Part shown: one piece after another, positions 13,541-27,509 of the stretch
How the letters are laid out: every line of letters begins with the position of its first letter
Numbering within the stretch: the stretch's first letter is position 1
NCBI GenBank assembly: GCA_034509425.1
Contig: JAVTVJ010000076.1
Span: 5,084,001 to 5,148,000, forward strand
Length of the DNA stretch: 64,000 nt
Direction of reading: 5' to 3'
Origin: Eopsaltria australis
Taxonomy: Eukaryota; Chordata; Aves; Passeriformes; Petroicidae
The notes under the pieces: generated by a model
What the model was told of the DNA's origin: nothing
Databases searched by the model: none
Seen by the model: only the letters and a program-made list of their open reading frames with translations
Position numbers and translations under genes: made by a program

Positions 13541-14375
13541 GTCACAGAATCACAAAAGAGTTGTGTTGGAAGGGACCTCTGCAGATAAACAATCCAAACC
13601 TGCTCGTGAGGCAGAGTCACCTTGAGCAGGTGACACAGGAGAGTGTCCAGGTGGATTCTGAATATCTCTGGAGAGGGAGACCCCACCGCCTCCCTGGCCA
13701 GCCAGGCCCAGTGCTCTGCCACCCTCAGTGTAAGTAAGTTCTTCTTCATGTGAGGGTGAAACTTTTTGTGTTTTAGTTTATGGCCACTGCTCCTCGTCCT
13801 GTCGCTGGGCACAAAAAGAGCCTGGCACCATCCTCCTGGCACCCGCCTTGGAGATATTTATATGGGCTGGTGAGATCCCCTCTCAGTCTTCTCCTGGCCC
13901 AGCTCCCCCAGTCTCTCCTCATAAGAGATGCTCCAGACCCCATCTTTGTTGCCCTCTGCTAGACCCTCTCCAGGAGCTCCTTGTCTCTGGTGTACTGAGT
14001 AGCCCAGCAAAGGACACAGCACTCTGGATGGGGCCTCTCTAGGGCCAAGTAGAGGGAAAGGATCAGCTCCCTTGTCCTGCTGGCCAGCTCTTCCCAATGC
14101 CCCCCAGGATTCTACTGGTCCTACTGTCTGCAAGGGCACAGTGACAGTTCTAGAAGGGCAGCCCCCAGCCTGTGCTGGTGCTTGGAGTTATTCCTCCCCA
14201 GGTGCAGGACCCTGCACTTTCACTTGTTGAAACCCATTAGTTTTCTCTCCACCCAGCTTTTCAGCCAATCAAGGTCCCTCTGAATGGCAGCACAGCCTTC
14301 AGGTGTACCAGCCACTCCCCTCAGTTTAGAGTCATCAGCAAACTTGCTGAGGCTAAATCCCATCCCTTCATCCAG
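13541..14375 (-). mobile_element. CR1 LINE, 5'-truncated, about 0.8 kb
   Basis: Begins on the plus strand with 'gtcacagaatcac' followed by 'gttggaagggacctctg' (reverse complement of the CR1 3' end). It continues with 'ttcttcatgtgagggtgaaac', 'ctgtcgctgggcac', 'caggtgcaggaccctgcactt', 'ctgaatggcagcacagcctt' and 'gtcatcagcaaacttgctgag', all well-known CR1 stretches. The right edge is approximate. It is markedly richer in GC than its surroundings. Short frames inside it (13519-13842, 13858-14139 and others) are by-products of this and are not genes. Confidence 0.9.
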
Positions 14376-17300
14376 GGATATTCTTATTTCTAACAGCTAT
14401 TTCTCATCATTCAGCATAATCCCCAGGGCTGTCAATGTGTCATATTCGTTTCAGGACATCCTGGGATGTTTTTTCTTGTGTGGAACTTAATTAGTTCTCA
14501 CAGCCTGCCCAATCACTATTCTTTGGGCAGAGCAAAGCACACACACCCCTATCGCCTGCAAGCCATTAATGCTAAAGTCTAGCACCAATTTTTGCGCTGT
14601 ATAAACAATCTCTGCTCTTCCATTGTGAAAGTCAGTTCCCATGAAAACTTGTGTTTTCAGCTGCACTGAGATTACTATTGCTGCAGGAGATATACTGCTG
14701 AAGAAGAGCACCTGCCTCCTTCACTCTTAGCTCTGAGCTCAGATACTGAGTCTTCTGAAATCTGCTTCTAGTCTGAAATGTATTTTATTGTCTTTCATGT
14801 TCACACACTGAGGAGTTAAAAGGGCTTTTTTATGTTAGAAAGGCATAAGTGTGAGAGAGTTCCGTAACAAGTAGCCAGCACTGAGCAATTAGAGATCTTG
14901 CATTTCTCCTCAAGGTCTGAGTTCTCAATACTGAGATCTCAGGACTGATTCTGATGATCTGGGAAGTGGGTGACATCAACTAAAGGAGCTAGAGAAGCTG
15001 ACTTTGAAACAGACATTTCTCCTCTTACTACACTGCTACTTAACACAGCAGGTCAAATAGAAGTATAAACCAGGGTTCTGTAGATGAAGTGCAGATAGGT
15101 GGTAGAGGATTGGGTAATTTGAAGAGTGTAAATGTTTCTGTTGTTCTTGTCTTGGGAGCACAAAACTGCCCATAACCTTGAGGGAATGGTTATGGTTGAT
15201 GTATCTGTCATAGCGTAGAGCATCCAAAACATTAAGGTCAAGATAACAAGAAAACATCACAACCCAGCTAGCCTCACAGTTGATAGATTGTCTAATTATC
15301 TCAGTCCTGGGATGAATAAAAACCAGAGCCATTCCCAGGAGATCCTTTGTCGGAGCTAGGCTGACAAAGGTTTAGTCAAGTATGGCAACACTAGCAAAGA
15401 TCTAATAAGATCAATGTGTTAAAAAAAAACCAAAACCAACAAAACCCTAACGACTACAAAGCCTCTCTGCTCTCTCCTTAGAAACGTGCATTTGTCAGGT
15501 GCTTAGGAATAGAAGAAGATGGAAGTCTTTATGTACTGCCACCATAGGTAACTCATCAAATGTGAAGAAAAATGGCTGGTGCCTTTGACAGTTGTTTCTC
15601 ACAAGTATCCAGGATCTGGGCTGGACTGATTACATTCATGACTGAAAAATAAAAATGAGATGCTGGAATTAAACTGCCTAATAGGCAGCAGAGATTACGG
15701 TGAATTGGTGCCATCCAGGCAGGAGGTTTCTCAATCAATCACACAGAAAGTAAAGAGAGGAAGAAAAAAACCCCAATGCCCAATGCCCACTTTCCATTCC
15801 ACTTAGAATGGAAAGGAGCATTAAATATGCAACTACCAGAGTGGCTTCATTAAGGGGAAGGACATTTTCTCCAAATCTCAACTCAGGCTGAACCTGGAAA
15901 TAATGTTTAGAGATGGATTACTAGTTTTAATTTTCTCCTTTGCAGACTGACAAAAATGAGAGTGAAAGGAAATAATTTCTCCCAACCAGTCTGTCAAAAG
16001 TGTTTTCCTTGGGGACCATGATACCTCCTTAGAGCTTCAGTTACACTGCTCTAATTTATGCCAGAGTTAGAACATCTGAATTTTGGAAACTTTGGAAGTG
16101 TTGATAGTGTTATGAGGGGCATTTTTCATTTACCACTTCATGTGCTAAAGGGAGAGAGAGGACAGAAATCCTGCCCACAGTTCTTTTCCCAGCACATTTC
16201 TGTTTTAAATGGTAATGGGCTATGGACTGGACATATAGGACCCACAGGTCAAGTATAGCCTTCTGATTCTCCCAAGGAAAAGGGAAAATACAATCTTTGG
16301 AGAGGTCTCTGACATTTGCGACTGTTTCTAGAAATGGCATTTCTTGCATCAGGGGATATAAATGGCAACTAGAACTTTGTCCTCCATACCTTCTAGGAGA
16401 ATTTGTGCATGGGATTTTATATTCACCTAGATCAAGAACAGTTTGTAAAAGGACCTCTAGAGAAGACATAATTACAGAACTCTGCAAAGGGCGGAAAAGA
16501 GCTGTAGAAGAAAAAAAATGTATGGAGATTTTAGGCTAGGAAATTAGTGAGGGGTTTTTATCATAAATTCTGAGGCAAGGGAGTATTCTTCCCTGCAGTA
16601 AATGAAGAAAGACCAGTTCAGACTTCCTGCATCTGAAAGGCAAAAAACAAGAGGAGAAAGAGGTATTATTAGTGTGATGACATTGGAGCTGATGCAAACA
16701 CTAATGGCTTGAGTACTGTATCACAGGAGTAGAGGATTGCTTAGGATCATGCTGATAAAATCATCTATCAGACTACAGAATTGTGGAACAAAACATGGCT
16801 TGTTATGATTGAAGGTTGATACTGTTTTGTGTGTTTTGGGATGCAGTGGCAGAGTTGTGTTCAGACTTTACTTTAGACTTGTGTTGACTTGGGCCATTTA
16901 CAGTCAATTGAGCTGTAAGGCTGTCCCTGGTCATTTGGACAAAAAAAAAAAAAAACCAACAAAAAAACAGGACAATCTAAGAGTTGTTGTCTTTATTACA
17001 TTCTGGCATTGGATGTGCTGGGAGCTGCCCTACCTTTGGCAGCCTCATGTGCACCTAACCTTATCTTTGACCTCCCTTTTCCTGGGAGACAGCCCTTTAC
17101 TGCTGCCTGAAGCAATGGAATCACAGCAGTCTCCCCAAGCACAGGACCTCTGAAGAAAGGTGAAGCAGGGGTGGAGGGTGACAATTAGTCAGGGTCTTTT
17201 TACAGAGGGGAACTGGCTAATTTCAAATGTCATTTGTCACAGCGTGGAAACACCTATAGGATGAGCTGAGATGATAATCCTACCAAAAAAAAAATCTTAG

Positions 17301-17911
17301 TTTCCCTGTCTCTGTTTTCCATATATATGTACAGTGGCCACAGGCAGTCTGTGGAGGACAGGGTTTATTGATACAATTCTAATAAACATAGTTTGTTATT
17401 AACTTGTAGCAAGGTCCTCAGCACCTTGTAAGGGAGAGCAAAGCAGGAAACACTGCTGGACTTGAGGCTCTATGCAGTACACAAAGAGATGCTGAGGCAA
17501 TGATACCTCTAAGTATTCCCTTCCCCTCCTGATTGTTTGGACCTTAACTATGAAAGTCTACTAATTAATCTGAATTAACCCTAATGTATTTTGCTTGCAC
17601 ATTTAAATTATGAAGATAAGTATAAACCCCATGTGGCTACACAAACAGGTATTGATATCTACAAACATAATATCTTTTATTGCAAAGCCAGCTAAGCTGC
17701 AATAAGATTTCATGTGTTGATTTGCTGTATCTGTTTTATCTGCTTTGTTTTCATATTAAGGGTGTGGAAGACAGTGCAACTTATTTCCTTACAGAAATAT
17801 CTGAGACCATCAAGGCTTCCACTGTGGGTAAATTCTGATAGCAATGAGTACTGACAAAAGAAAGTTTTTTCCTATGTTCCCAAGAGGAAGGTGGCAATGT
17901 CCATAACATTT
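14376..17911. other. Unique non-coding sequence, no gene seen
   Basis: No gene recognised. A run of 15 A lies at 16941-16955, followed by an A-rich stretch; no preceding gene-derived sequence was recognised that would make it a processed pseudogene tail. Open frames of 60-125 codons (for example 16110-16487, minus strand) overlap frames on the opposite strand and look like chance. Confidence 0.5.
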
Positions 17912-17946
17912 GGGAGGGGGGGGGGGGGGTTGGGGGTGGAGTGGGG
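17912..17946. repeat. G-rich tract with a 14-G run
   Basis: Plus strand reads GGG-A, then 14 consecutive G, TT, five G, T, GG, a short gap and GGGG. It contains at least four G-runs of three or more with short spacers and so could form a G-quadruplex on the plus strand. Its length makes it prone to polymorphism and sequencing error. Confidence 0.85.
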
Positions 17947-20900
17947 AGAAGGCAGATAAATGCATCTAAAGCTATATATACATAATCCATATATCTATTT
18001 CTGCTTTTACCCCTTATGATCATCTAGAAAACACCAGTTGAAGATGGTATATTTGGAGTAGGATTTAGTTGGAGAAAGATCTGAATCTCTATGATAAGTC
18101 ATCCTGTGGGCTCTGCACTGCAAGAAATTTGGGCACACTCCCATTTGTCACCTGGGAGTAAATAATGCTTTTACAGGTCTGTCTTTCAAGACACAAACAT
18201 TGCTCCTGAGGTGCCACAGAAGATGCAAAGGGAGACTTGGTCTAGGTTCCTGCCTTGCTCCTGTGCCTGTTGCCTTGAGTTAACTATCAATTTACTGGAG
18301 TAAAAGCTGCTAGCAAAAGTGACCTAGTAAAACACACAATAGATGGCTTAAACACACACTCTGTGCTTAACAAGTGAAATAAAAGAAACTTTTCATAGAT
18401 AGCTGTCCTTTCTTGTAGATCACACTGCACTTGGCAAAGTGGTGTTTATGGAAAGAATGTACTGCTGGAATTAGTTATGCAGGTGCCTAAGGGCCTCCTT
18501 TTCCTTGGAAGCATTTTCTGCTGTATGGGATTACTATACCCTTGGGCCATACACTTGGTAAACATCTGTCCTCTGCAGATGACCTGGCATGGTCAGACTC
18601 TCATTTTAGGGGCTAAAAGTCCTCCCCCTCCTTCAGGGGATTCACTGTTCCTAATGTGTTCCCAGAAGAGGTTTGTGTCTCTTGGCCTAAGGTTCTAATG
18701 GAAAATATTTGGCAGTCTCCCTGGTCATCTTGTCCTGTATTCATCAAGCCTTACATGATGGCTTGCTTTCTTGAACATACCCAAGAAGTAGCTGGAAATA
18801 GTGTCATTCTTACTACCAAACTTACGTATCTTTCCTACAGTCTCTGGGGATGAAAACCCTGAAAGCGCAATGTGACAAAAAAAAAAAAAAAAGCTATAAG
18901 TAAATATATGCAGTATCAATAAATGTATGCAGACAAATGTTCAATTTTTAAACACGGCAAACTGGTGTAATTCTCAAAGTCTTGTAGCCTACATTACAAG
19001 TCTTTATTTGGTTTGCATTTCTGTTCACTGCCTCCTCCACTTTTTAGTGTATGAAGACCACCCTGGTGAAATTCTACCTCCTTCTATCAGGAAGGATAAT
19101 CCTGTGCTTGTGAGGTTTCCCTAGGGCTTCTGAATGATTCTTTGGAGCTGCTTTCAGAGCTCTTTATATTCCTGTCTCCTCATGAGAGATCATTTTTCAT
19201 GGAAAAAAAAAATCTCCTTATTTGTCTAGTGTGCTTCCAAATGAACAAACTGGGAATCTTTTAAACAGACAGGCAGAAATGTGTCACTGCTCTGGAGTCT
19301 CAGCTTCCATCTCCTTGCCTAAATTCCAGTTGTTTTCAAAGGAAACAAAGCTTTCTGAAATTTAAGTCAACACGTGTGTGTACACCTATACATAAGGATG
19401 TGTAAGTGTGCAAGTTGCTGTCAATTTCTACTCTTTTTTAAATACATGGTGTTGCCTGGTTGTCCGCAGCAGTGAAAGGGAAAAGCTATTTTCACCTTAC
19501 CTCAGTCATTTTCAGTGACTGCTACTTATGTTTCAGTATTTCATACGACTCATTTTAGACTTACATTGGGGGTGAAGCTGGCAGACAAATGAGAGTGTAA
19601 TGGATTAGGCATCAGAAAAAAATGGAAAATACAAATAAAATTACATAATTTGTGTGGTGTTTTTCTCCTCTATATAGCTATTACCATTTTGAAGCCATCT
19701 GTTTTGTAACTGTGAGCTATCTCTTCAACTTTGTCGACATTAAAATTAATAGCTGAATAATTTTTAAAAACTTGACCTGGTTTAAGACTATTTCCACTTT
19801 TCTGAATAAATCTTCAGATAATCAGAGATTCTAGATGAAGCAGAAAAACATGCATTACTTTTCTGGATGGGGAAAATGTTATGATCCAGCTTTGCAATTT
19901 TCTAAATGTTTTATGGCAGACAGTAAATGTAGCTATCTCTGACTGATTCATACAGCAGGAACAAGTAATATAGACCAGGCTGTGCATTCATGAGTCAATG
20001 CTTTTAAGAGTTGTAAGAGTTGTTTTAAGAGTTGTGAATTTTTATATGTCTTTACATTTTTCTGTGTATCAGTTAATTACACTGACTCTGCAGTGAAACT
20101 GCATCCATTTCAGGGGAGCTCTGTACTAAACTCCGTAGCTTTGGGGAAGCTCTTTGAAAAGGACACGTTACCAGAGGCATAAAAATCAATATAGTGCAGA
20201 CTTAACCAGCCCTAGGAGTGCAGGCTTGGATGTGGAGGGAGGATGTCAAAAGGACGGGAGAGTCTGAAGCTCTCCCAAAGGGGGACTGGTGAAAGGTGCT
20301 CTCTAATGAATAAATGTTTCAGCTGCTGGACTATTTTCAGGAACACTGGGATAGAGAAATCATTAAGCTGTCTTGGAGTTTTCTTAGACTTCTGGGTTTC
20401 TTTGTCTCCTTGGTAAGATCTTTGGTTGTACTGCAGTCCCTGGCAGTCTTTAGAACTGGAGAAAAACAACACTCTTTCATGTTGACAAAGAAAAGGCAGA
20501 AAGAATAAAGGCTTTTTTCATCCATTTTCTTTATGCTGAATGAAGATGGCTAAAAATTATACTTCAAATTTTTCCTGTTTTGATATTCTACATTAGAAAT
20601 GCATTTGAAATTCATACTTACTTTTTTAAAGGCTGTTGGAGTGATTGAAAACCAGGCATAAAAAGTATGTAGGCGATTAACATCTGCTTGACTGGAACAG
20701 CTGGTAGGAAAACTTTCTTTGTCAAATGCTTACCAATCCTATCTTTTTAAATGTGGCTAAGAAAATGATCCTCTACATAATCTTTGAAGCATGTAAAAAA
20801 ATAAGACATAAACTAAAAGAAGTCCTATAAGTAGCCACTGACAGCAGAGAAACCCAAACAATGGCCGACATATGACTTGACATTTTCAAGGGAAAAAACC

Positions 20901-22449
20901 ACCAAAATGAAGATTACTTCAAGCCTTGTTTCAATTGCTTTTATACATTATACAGGAATATGAAGGAACCCAAACTTATTTTTCTTATCTTTGCTGGTTA
21001 TATTTCAAAACTGTTTTTAAACAGGCAGTCAGGAAAGAGGTAAGTAGTTAGGAAAATATGTCATTATGCAATGAGTGTTACAGCTAGAAAGTAGTTTTGT
21101 ATCACACAAGTGTGCAGTTAAGGAAAAAATCCTTTCAGGGGATGGTTCTTTATTAAAAATAATAACCCCCTGATATAATCAGAGCTGCACTTGCTGGTTA
21201 AAAACGTGATTAGGAATCCACTTTCTCATTTTTCTGTGCTCTTGATTGAGTTGCACTGCTCAAGTTTGTTGATAAGGTCTCTCTTCTTGCTGTGTGAAGA
21301 CACAGGATCTCATTTTGCTTCAGACATTTTCCTACTTGGACACTGTGACACACAACAGGTCTTTTAAATAGTGTCAGTGTTTTCTATGATGTCAGTGAAG
21401 AGTTTTATTCACAACCCCTTTATGTCAGCCAGCAGAACAATGCCTCAAATTACATGTATAGTCATATATTTTTTGAGAGCCAAGTGGGATTTTTATGCTG
21501 ATTATTAAACTATCCATTCTGCTGAAAGATTCTCCTGAGAAAGGATCAACAGCTCTTGTTTAGATGGTGGCAGTAGGCAGTTACTGGAGGTAACTACACA
21601 GGCATGGGGAGGAGGTATGCTGAGAGATCTGTACTCCCCTCTCTAATACTGCAGCTGTACAACTCCTTGCCTGTGATGCAGCTGTAATCCTGTCCAGCTC
21701 CCAGCCCCTCCTTCCTCCCACTTTCTACCGGGATTTTCTCTTTTCTTTCTGATTTTATGGACACCATTATCACTTGGTAGAACACCTGTTGCCTTTTCTA
21801 TCCCATTTTAATTTTATTTTAGGACACCATCATCCAATGGAATAGCTATCTAACTGGTGCATACTTCAGTGACATTCCTTTTGAGCATCATTCCTGAATT
21901 ATGAAAGCTGCTGCTTAGACAGCATTGCTCACAAAAGCTTCCATTGCATTTTGAATAAAGAAATCATCAGTGGGGATCTGGCTAGCACCATATCTTTGAG
22001 AATGGAATCGGCAACATTTGCCATAGCATTCGACACTCTCTGTTTCTGTGAATGTAGAAGGCATTCAGGCTGCACTGGGGTAGCCATGCACCTGTCTCCT
22101 GTCTGCAGCAAGAGGCAGCCTCCCTATGTGCTGCTTTCATGTCCTTTCAGCATGTCTAGGCTGCCAGGGCTGAGATCTGTTCATGGAAAAAAACATTCCT
22201 TTCTTCCTTCCTATTACTTGTCAATGGGTTGGTGAGAACAAAGTTGCCACAGCATAAAATCATGTGAATGGCCTTGCTTCTTTGGAATAAAGCTTAATTT
22301 CCCTTAGTAGACTGGCTTTAATGGATGTATGGAGAAGAACAAAACTAGGCAAGCACTCTTTCTACGTGCTTTCCCCTGCCAAGATTCCCTGAGCCTGTTG
22401 AGCTTGATCAAGTATCACCCAACTGATCAAATGCACCTCCAACTTTTTG
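17947..22449. other. Unique non-coding sequence, no gene seen
   Basis: Contains a 16-A run at 18877-18892, and an imperfect triple repeat of 'taagagttgt' near 20003-20036. Nothing else is recognised. Frames at 20212-20525 lie on both strands and are mutually exclusive. Confidence 0.5.
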
Positions 22450-22745
22450 CATTCATGACATACTTTGGCACCAATCACTTCTAGCATGTTGCACAGAAAA
22501 AGTCTTTATCTTCACTTTTATCTGTCTCTGACTAACTTCATCTTATGGACACTAGTTCTTGTGCTGGAGGAGACTGAGAGTCCAACCCTTGTCTGGCCTT
22601 CCAGAAGCTCTTTGAATTTTGAAAACCTCAGCTGTATCTCCCTTCATGATGTCTCTTTGCCAGCTAAAGAGTCCATCTTGTCCTTGGAAGAGATTCTGTG
22701 CCTTGAATTTCCTTGGTGCTCTCCCCTGAGCCCTTTAAAGCACTA
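22450..22745 (-). mobile_element. Possible ancient CR1/LINE relic
   Basis: The plus strand has the general texture of the reverse complement of an old CR1 tail ('ctcagctgtatctcccttcatgatgtctc', 'ccagctaaagagtcc', 'ggtgctctcccctgagccc'). Such elements characteristically read 'aactgtgatcaagtcacctctta...gctaaatag...ggctcttctctgaaccc'. Divergence is high and no exact diagnostic string is present. The plus-strand 137-codon frame 22465-22878 covering it shows no known domain. Confidence 0.3.
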
Positions 22746-25700
22746 CCACAGGTTGGTTGTAAGTTTTTCACCCATGGGAACAAAAAGTATCAAGGTGTGG
22801 GTTCTATCTGGCGCGACATTTTGGATTTTATTCTCTGTTCCTTTTCTTATGATTTCTGCTGTTTCTGAACTGCCTTAGGTGCAGAACTGATATTTCCATA
22901 GTACAGTGGTTCACAGCCTCTGCCCTGACTGACCTTTCCTGACTTACAGTTAGATTTTTGGCTGAAATAACCCCTACAATAACCAGGTGTGGAAGCTCTG
23001 TACACCATCCCCCATCGACCTGTGTGTGTGTCTGCTGCTCCAAGTTCCTGTCAATATGCTTGGATAGCTATAGGGCAAAGTCTGTAACCTTATGTCTGCT
23101 TTATATCTTCTCTCACAGAAGCTCTGAGACTAAATAAATGCCTATTTTCTTACCAAGTTGTCAGGTACTAAGCAGGCAGAGGACATTCTGCAGTGTGTGG
23201 AAGTGGACTCAAGGCCAGAGAAAAAGATGCAGGAGGATGCTGGGTCCTGAAGAAAGCCAGAGTGTGGGTTATCTTAATCAGTCTGGAGGTGAGGACAGTG
23301 CCCACCACATCCTGTACACAGCACTACAGAAAGCAGCCTTACACTTACTCTCTCACAAAGAAGCGGGAGAAACCCCAAGCCATAAATTTTTCTATGTTGG
23401 AAAAGAATACTGGGAAATTATCAGTCTATAGCTACCTTGTTCTTATATCCTTCCATAGCTATCTATTTTGTAGCCCCATTAGAGAAATTCTTCTGTTTAT
23501 GTTTCTTGGCTGCAACGCAGCAGTATGTATCCTCACTAAACCATCTCCATTTTGCTGTCTCTGTAATAGGGGGAAAGATATACACACTTTCTTGCCAGCT
23601 TTTTCCTCTGGCTGTCTCAGATCTGTGTGACTGTACTGTAAGAGCAGCTTTTTCATGGTCTGTCGCTTGTGCTTTTGTTCTAACTACAAATAAGAAATAC
23701 ATCAGAATCCATGATTGCTCTTTTTTTTTTCCTAAGTGACTTGCTAATTCCCAAACTTCAGAAAAAGTCAGTTTTCTGTTAAAGTTTGAGTCCTTTTGCT
23801 CATTTTAAATTTTCTGTATGTTGTAAATACAATGCCAGCCAGTTGTCAGGTGCAACTGCTCTGTGAGCTCCTTTTGATTGCTGCTGCATGCCCATATATA
23901 TGGTAGCTAACTCCTGTGTCCTTGCACTGTCTGTTGCATCGGCTTTATTTGAGACTGGAAATATTTCAGCAGCAGGCAACAGAAAATTTTTATGGACATT
24001 TCAGAGAAGTCATAACTCAACCCCCCTAAAATATTTTCTTTTCTCCACAGTGCAATAAAACATCCTCCTTTTTTATATAGCTGGAGTACCTTTGGATTCA
24101 GGTAGAAACTTTTCTCGCATTTCTTTGGTTCTTTTGTGATGTTAGAAGTAAAGGTAAGTAACTGAAACAAATTCCACAAGACATAAGTGATATATAGTAG
24201 GCATGAAATGCAGAGATAACTGTTCCACCTTTTAAGCCTGTCTCTCTAAAGACTTGCAAAATATTTACATCTGGAAACAGATAATTTGCACTGAGTTTCA
24301 ATACAATGTATTAGAGCAAACTCATACCCATCGTTAAACTGTAAACGTTTGAATTGCATCCTCCTTTTCATGGAAGCTTTTGGTTGCTTTGATAATATTA
24401 TCTATGATTTTTGTGGTTTGTTGTATTGTTGGTTGGGTTTTTTTCCTTTTTTTTTATTTTGTTGCCAAATGCAGAAGAATGGGAATAATATAATGTTTAA
24501 TTTCACCTACACTTAAACTCGGACATATTTCCATAGACTTGGTCTGTACCTAACTGTTGTAACAACTGTCATTAATTACTGGAAATGGGATTAGGATCCT
24601 CAGAAACAACATACATCTCACCACATGTGCTTGTTACACATCTTGTAATAAACCTCTACATCCCCAAATGTAGCTGTGACACTTTGGGAGGGAGAGGAAG
24701 CTTTTGGCTCTCGGAAGAGTGATCTATGAGTTTTGCACAGCCTACAGGGAATCCAGCTTTGGCAGAAAGAAAGCCTCATTTTAAAGAAATGCATAATTTT
24801 TTTGTTTAGTCAGCTTTGTGCCTGGTCTGAGACAGAGGTATGCCTGTTATTTGGGATGTGACTCTTGCTCCTCCCATCAGGAGTAGGATGTGGCGAGACT
24901 GTGGTCACTTATTTTTGTGCTGTACCTTGGAGGCAATTTGGGGATGCACAGAGTTGGTATCCAGGAGCAGGTCAGCTGTGCTCTATCAGATCACCAAGCC
25001 AGTCATGCCTTTAGGGAGGGTTGTGGTTGTTGCCATTTGGCTGCCGCTGAGACTGGAGCACTGAACCCTGTGTGGCTGTGCAGCATGAAGGGAGTTGCAC
25101 TGGCTCCACAGACAAGTAATAACTGAAGCATGCTCTACTTCTTTGGGGGCATTTGATGGGATTTCAGCACAGTTGTGTCCTGTCTGCTGTTTATGCACCA
25201 CTGGTTTTCCTTGTGCCTCTGTAATCTTGACGGATGGTGTAGGCAAGGCACTGCAAAATGGCTGAGGGAATGCTATTCCTTGTCTGCATGTACAATCTAC
25301 TAACTTGCGGTAAAGAACACCACCACTGATTTTGTAATGTTTAGATCCTTCAAAGGCATGGACTTTTTATAAAGTGACACAGCCCTCCAGACAATCAACA
25401 ACTACATAATTAAAAAAAAAAAAAAAGGTAGAAAGTAAGGACTGAGGATGTCACTCAAGTTTTGTGCAGAACCACAGCTGATCACAGCACAAAAGGTTTC
25501 TCTCTTAGCTTCTAGAAATTTTCTTAAGGGCAGATAAACCTTTTGTTTCCATGATTATGAGAAACTAAGGTAGAAATAAATGAAACAAATGAAAAAAAAA
25601 ATACATATATCCTCTAAAAGCAAAACAGCTCATCCCCACATATTTTTTCCAACTTACTCCTCTGTAGTATTTCTGTTTTCCAAGATAAATGTGCTGTACA

Positions 25701-27509
25701 AGCACGCAAGTAGCACAGCCTGGTTTGAAGTCTTTTCTGCAGAAAAGCAGAAAGTGAACTGCCAAGGGAAACGCTTTCTTCCCAAACTTGAGGGGAGCCT
25801 TTCCAGTTAAGATTTGTATGTTACTAACTGTGACTCACACTAAAAAGTCTGTCAAAGATAATAAATGAACAGGAAAAAAGTATGGTCAAAGAAAAAGTAA
25901 AGTCATAAAAAAAGAATTAATTTCAAAGCTCACCTGCTAGTGCCTGGTACAGCACAATGCCTCTTTCCTGTTACAGCTCAGCCTACTGATCTGAGAGCTG
26001 AACTTGCAGAAACAGCTACTTATTGAAAAAAAGTTGCCATTTAAAAAAATAAGTAATGAAAAAAATCCCCAAGCAGTGACACAGCAGCTGCCCAAAGTCA
26101 GCATAGGTATTGTCAGAGGAAATCTAAAAGAAGACAGAAAGGGCAAAGTAATTATGCAACCAGTTCTTTTGTTTCACATGTGCTGGTGTCCCAGTGATGT
26201 TCTCAGATCCTAGGTAAAGCTTATCTGAAGATCAAATTTTGTAAAAGTATTTTGGTCATAATTGCCAGAAAAAGATAAAAGCACACAGATATGGTCTTCA
26301 TATGTTCCTTTTCAATAGGCTAACAAGAATTTTAAAATAATGTTAAAAAAACGTTTAAGGTTGTTTAGGGGTGTTGTTGTTTTTCCTTTTCTTCCCAAAT
26401 GTTAATTTATAGAAAACAAAAACAACCAAAACTTTACAAAATGTGTACCTGATTTTGGGGTTGGAGATGCAAGAGAGGGGCTGCCTCTTTTCACTAAGGT
26501 AAGAATATATAGAAATACGGCCAGATCAAGATGAGTCTGTATTTTAGATTTCTTCCTGACAACAGTCATTAGCAATTCATAAGGAAATACCTCATTAAGC
26601 AAATAACATATAAATTATGGGGTAATTTAAAAATGCTTCCAACTCATTACAATAGACTGATTAAAAAGCAGATTTCTTTCATAACATCCTCTCTTTATGC
26701 ATAATGACATTGAACTTGAGTTTCATTCTGTTCCCCTGAAGTCCAGATTTGTGGGAACTTTGCACAGTATTTCCTCCACCTTACATACCAGACACTAGAT
26801 CCAGAGATGCTGCTTCCCTTTTTAGATGCCACTGAGGTGGGTTGTTAAAGAGAATAAATCCTTACACAAGCAGACAGGCTTATCTGGAAATGGACTACCT
26901 GTATGGATAGGCTTCAGCCCCTGCATGAAGCTACAGGAAACTTTGTGGGGCTTTGTAGTTCTCATAGAAAAGTTGAGTCAAGAAACTGCCTCATCCTCAA
27001 CCTGCCCCCCCCTTCCATTGAGAATCTGCAATGTTTATTTTCCTTTCCACTTGAAATCAGAGCTTCGTCTTGTCGGGATGGTCTCCAAGTAGTGTTCTCT
27101 GAATACTGAAGAGCTGCCAGAGAGATCAGCTGCAACCAAATGGGAAGAGTTCCCAGATACAGTTTTTGGGAAAGTTCAAAAAAGGAACTCTGAGCCTCGT
27201 CTCCAGGCTGCCTACGTGAAATGCACAGCTGGAGTATGGTCCACATCATCCAAACTGGGTATCTCAAAGGGTGCTAGGGGCTTATTACTGATTTTTATTT
27301 TCAGGGAAACTGGAGTGGAATTGTATCTTATTTCTGACAGAGAATTGCCTAATGGGAAGTCAAGATAAACATGAACCCCTCATGGCTCTGAGCTAGGATT
27401 TTGGAAGCACTCTTGGGACCAAAGAGATATACACAGACACATATGCACATAAACTATTGACTTCACCGGGACTGAGATTTTTGTTAGCTTTGCCAAGGAA
27501 ATCTGAAAT
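22746..27509. other. Unique non-coding sequence, no gene seen
   Basis: No recognised gene or dispersed repeat. T-rich stretch near 24420-24465 and a run of 15 A at 25412-25426. Open frames at 23138-23739 overlap in several frames on both strands, without exon-like boundaries that I trust. Confidence 0.5.

Noticed and set aside
16941..16990. Poly-A tract as the possible tail of a processed pseudogene
   Set aside because: The sequence upstream resembles no known transcript and no flanking duplication was seen.
19498..19580. Minus-strand exon-like segment ending actgag|gtaagg
   Set aside because: All three frames contain stops. It could only be untranslated, and there is no supporting partner.
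22465..22878. 137-codon plus-strand frame
   Set aside because: Mostly covers a probable ancient LINE relic read antisense; no domain recognised.
23138..23739. Three overlapping plus-strand frames of 97-145 codons
   Set aside because: Mutually exclusive frames with opposite-strand frames too. Possible splice signals near 23119 and 23287 did not give a consistent reading frame.
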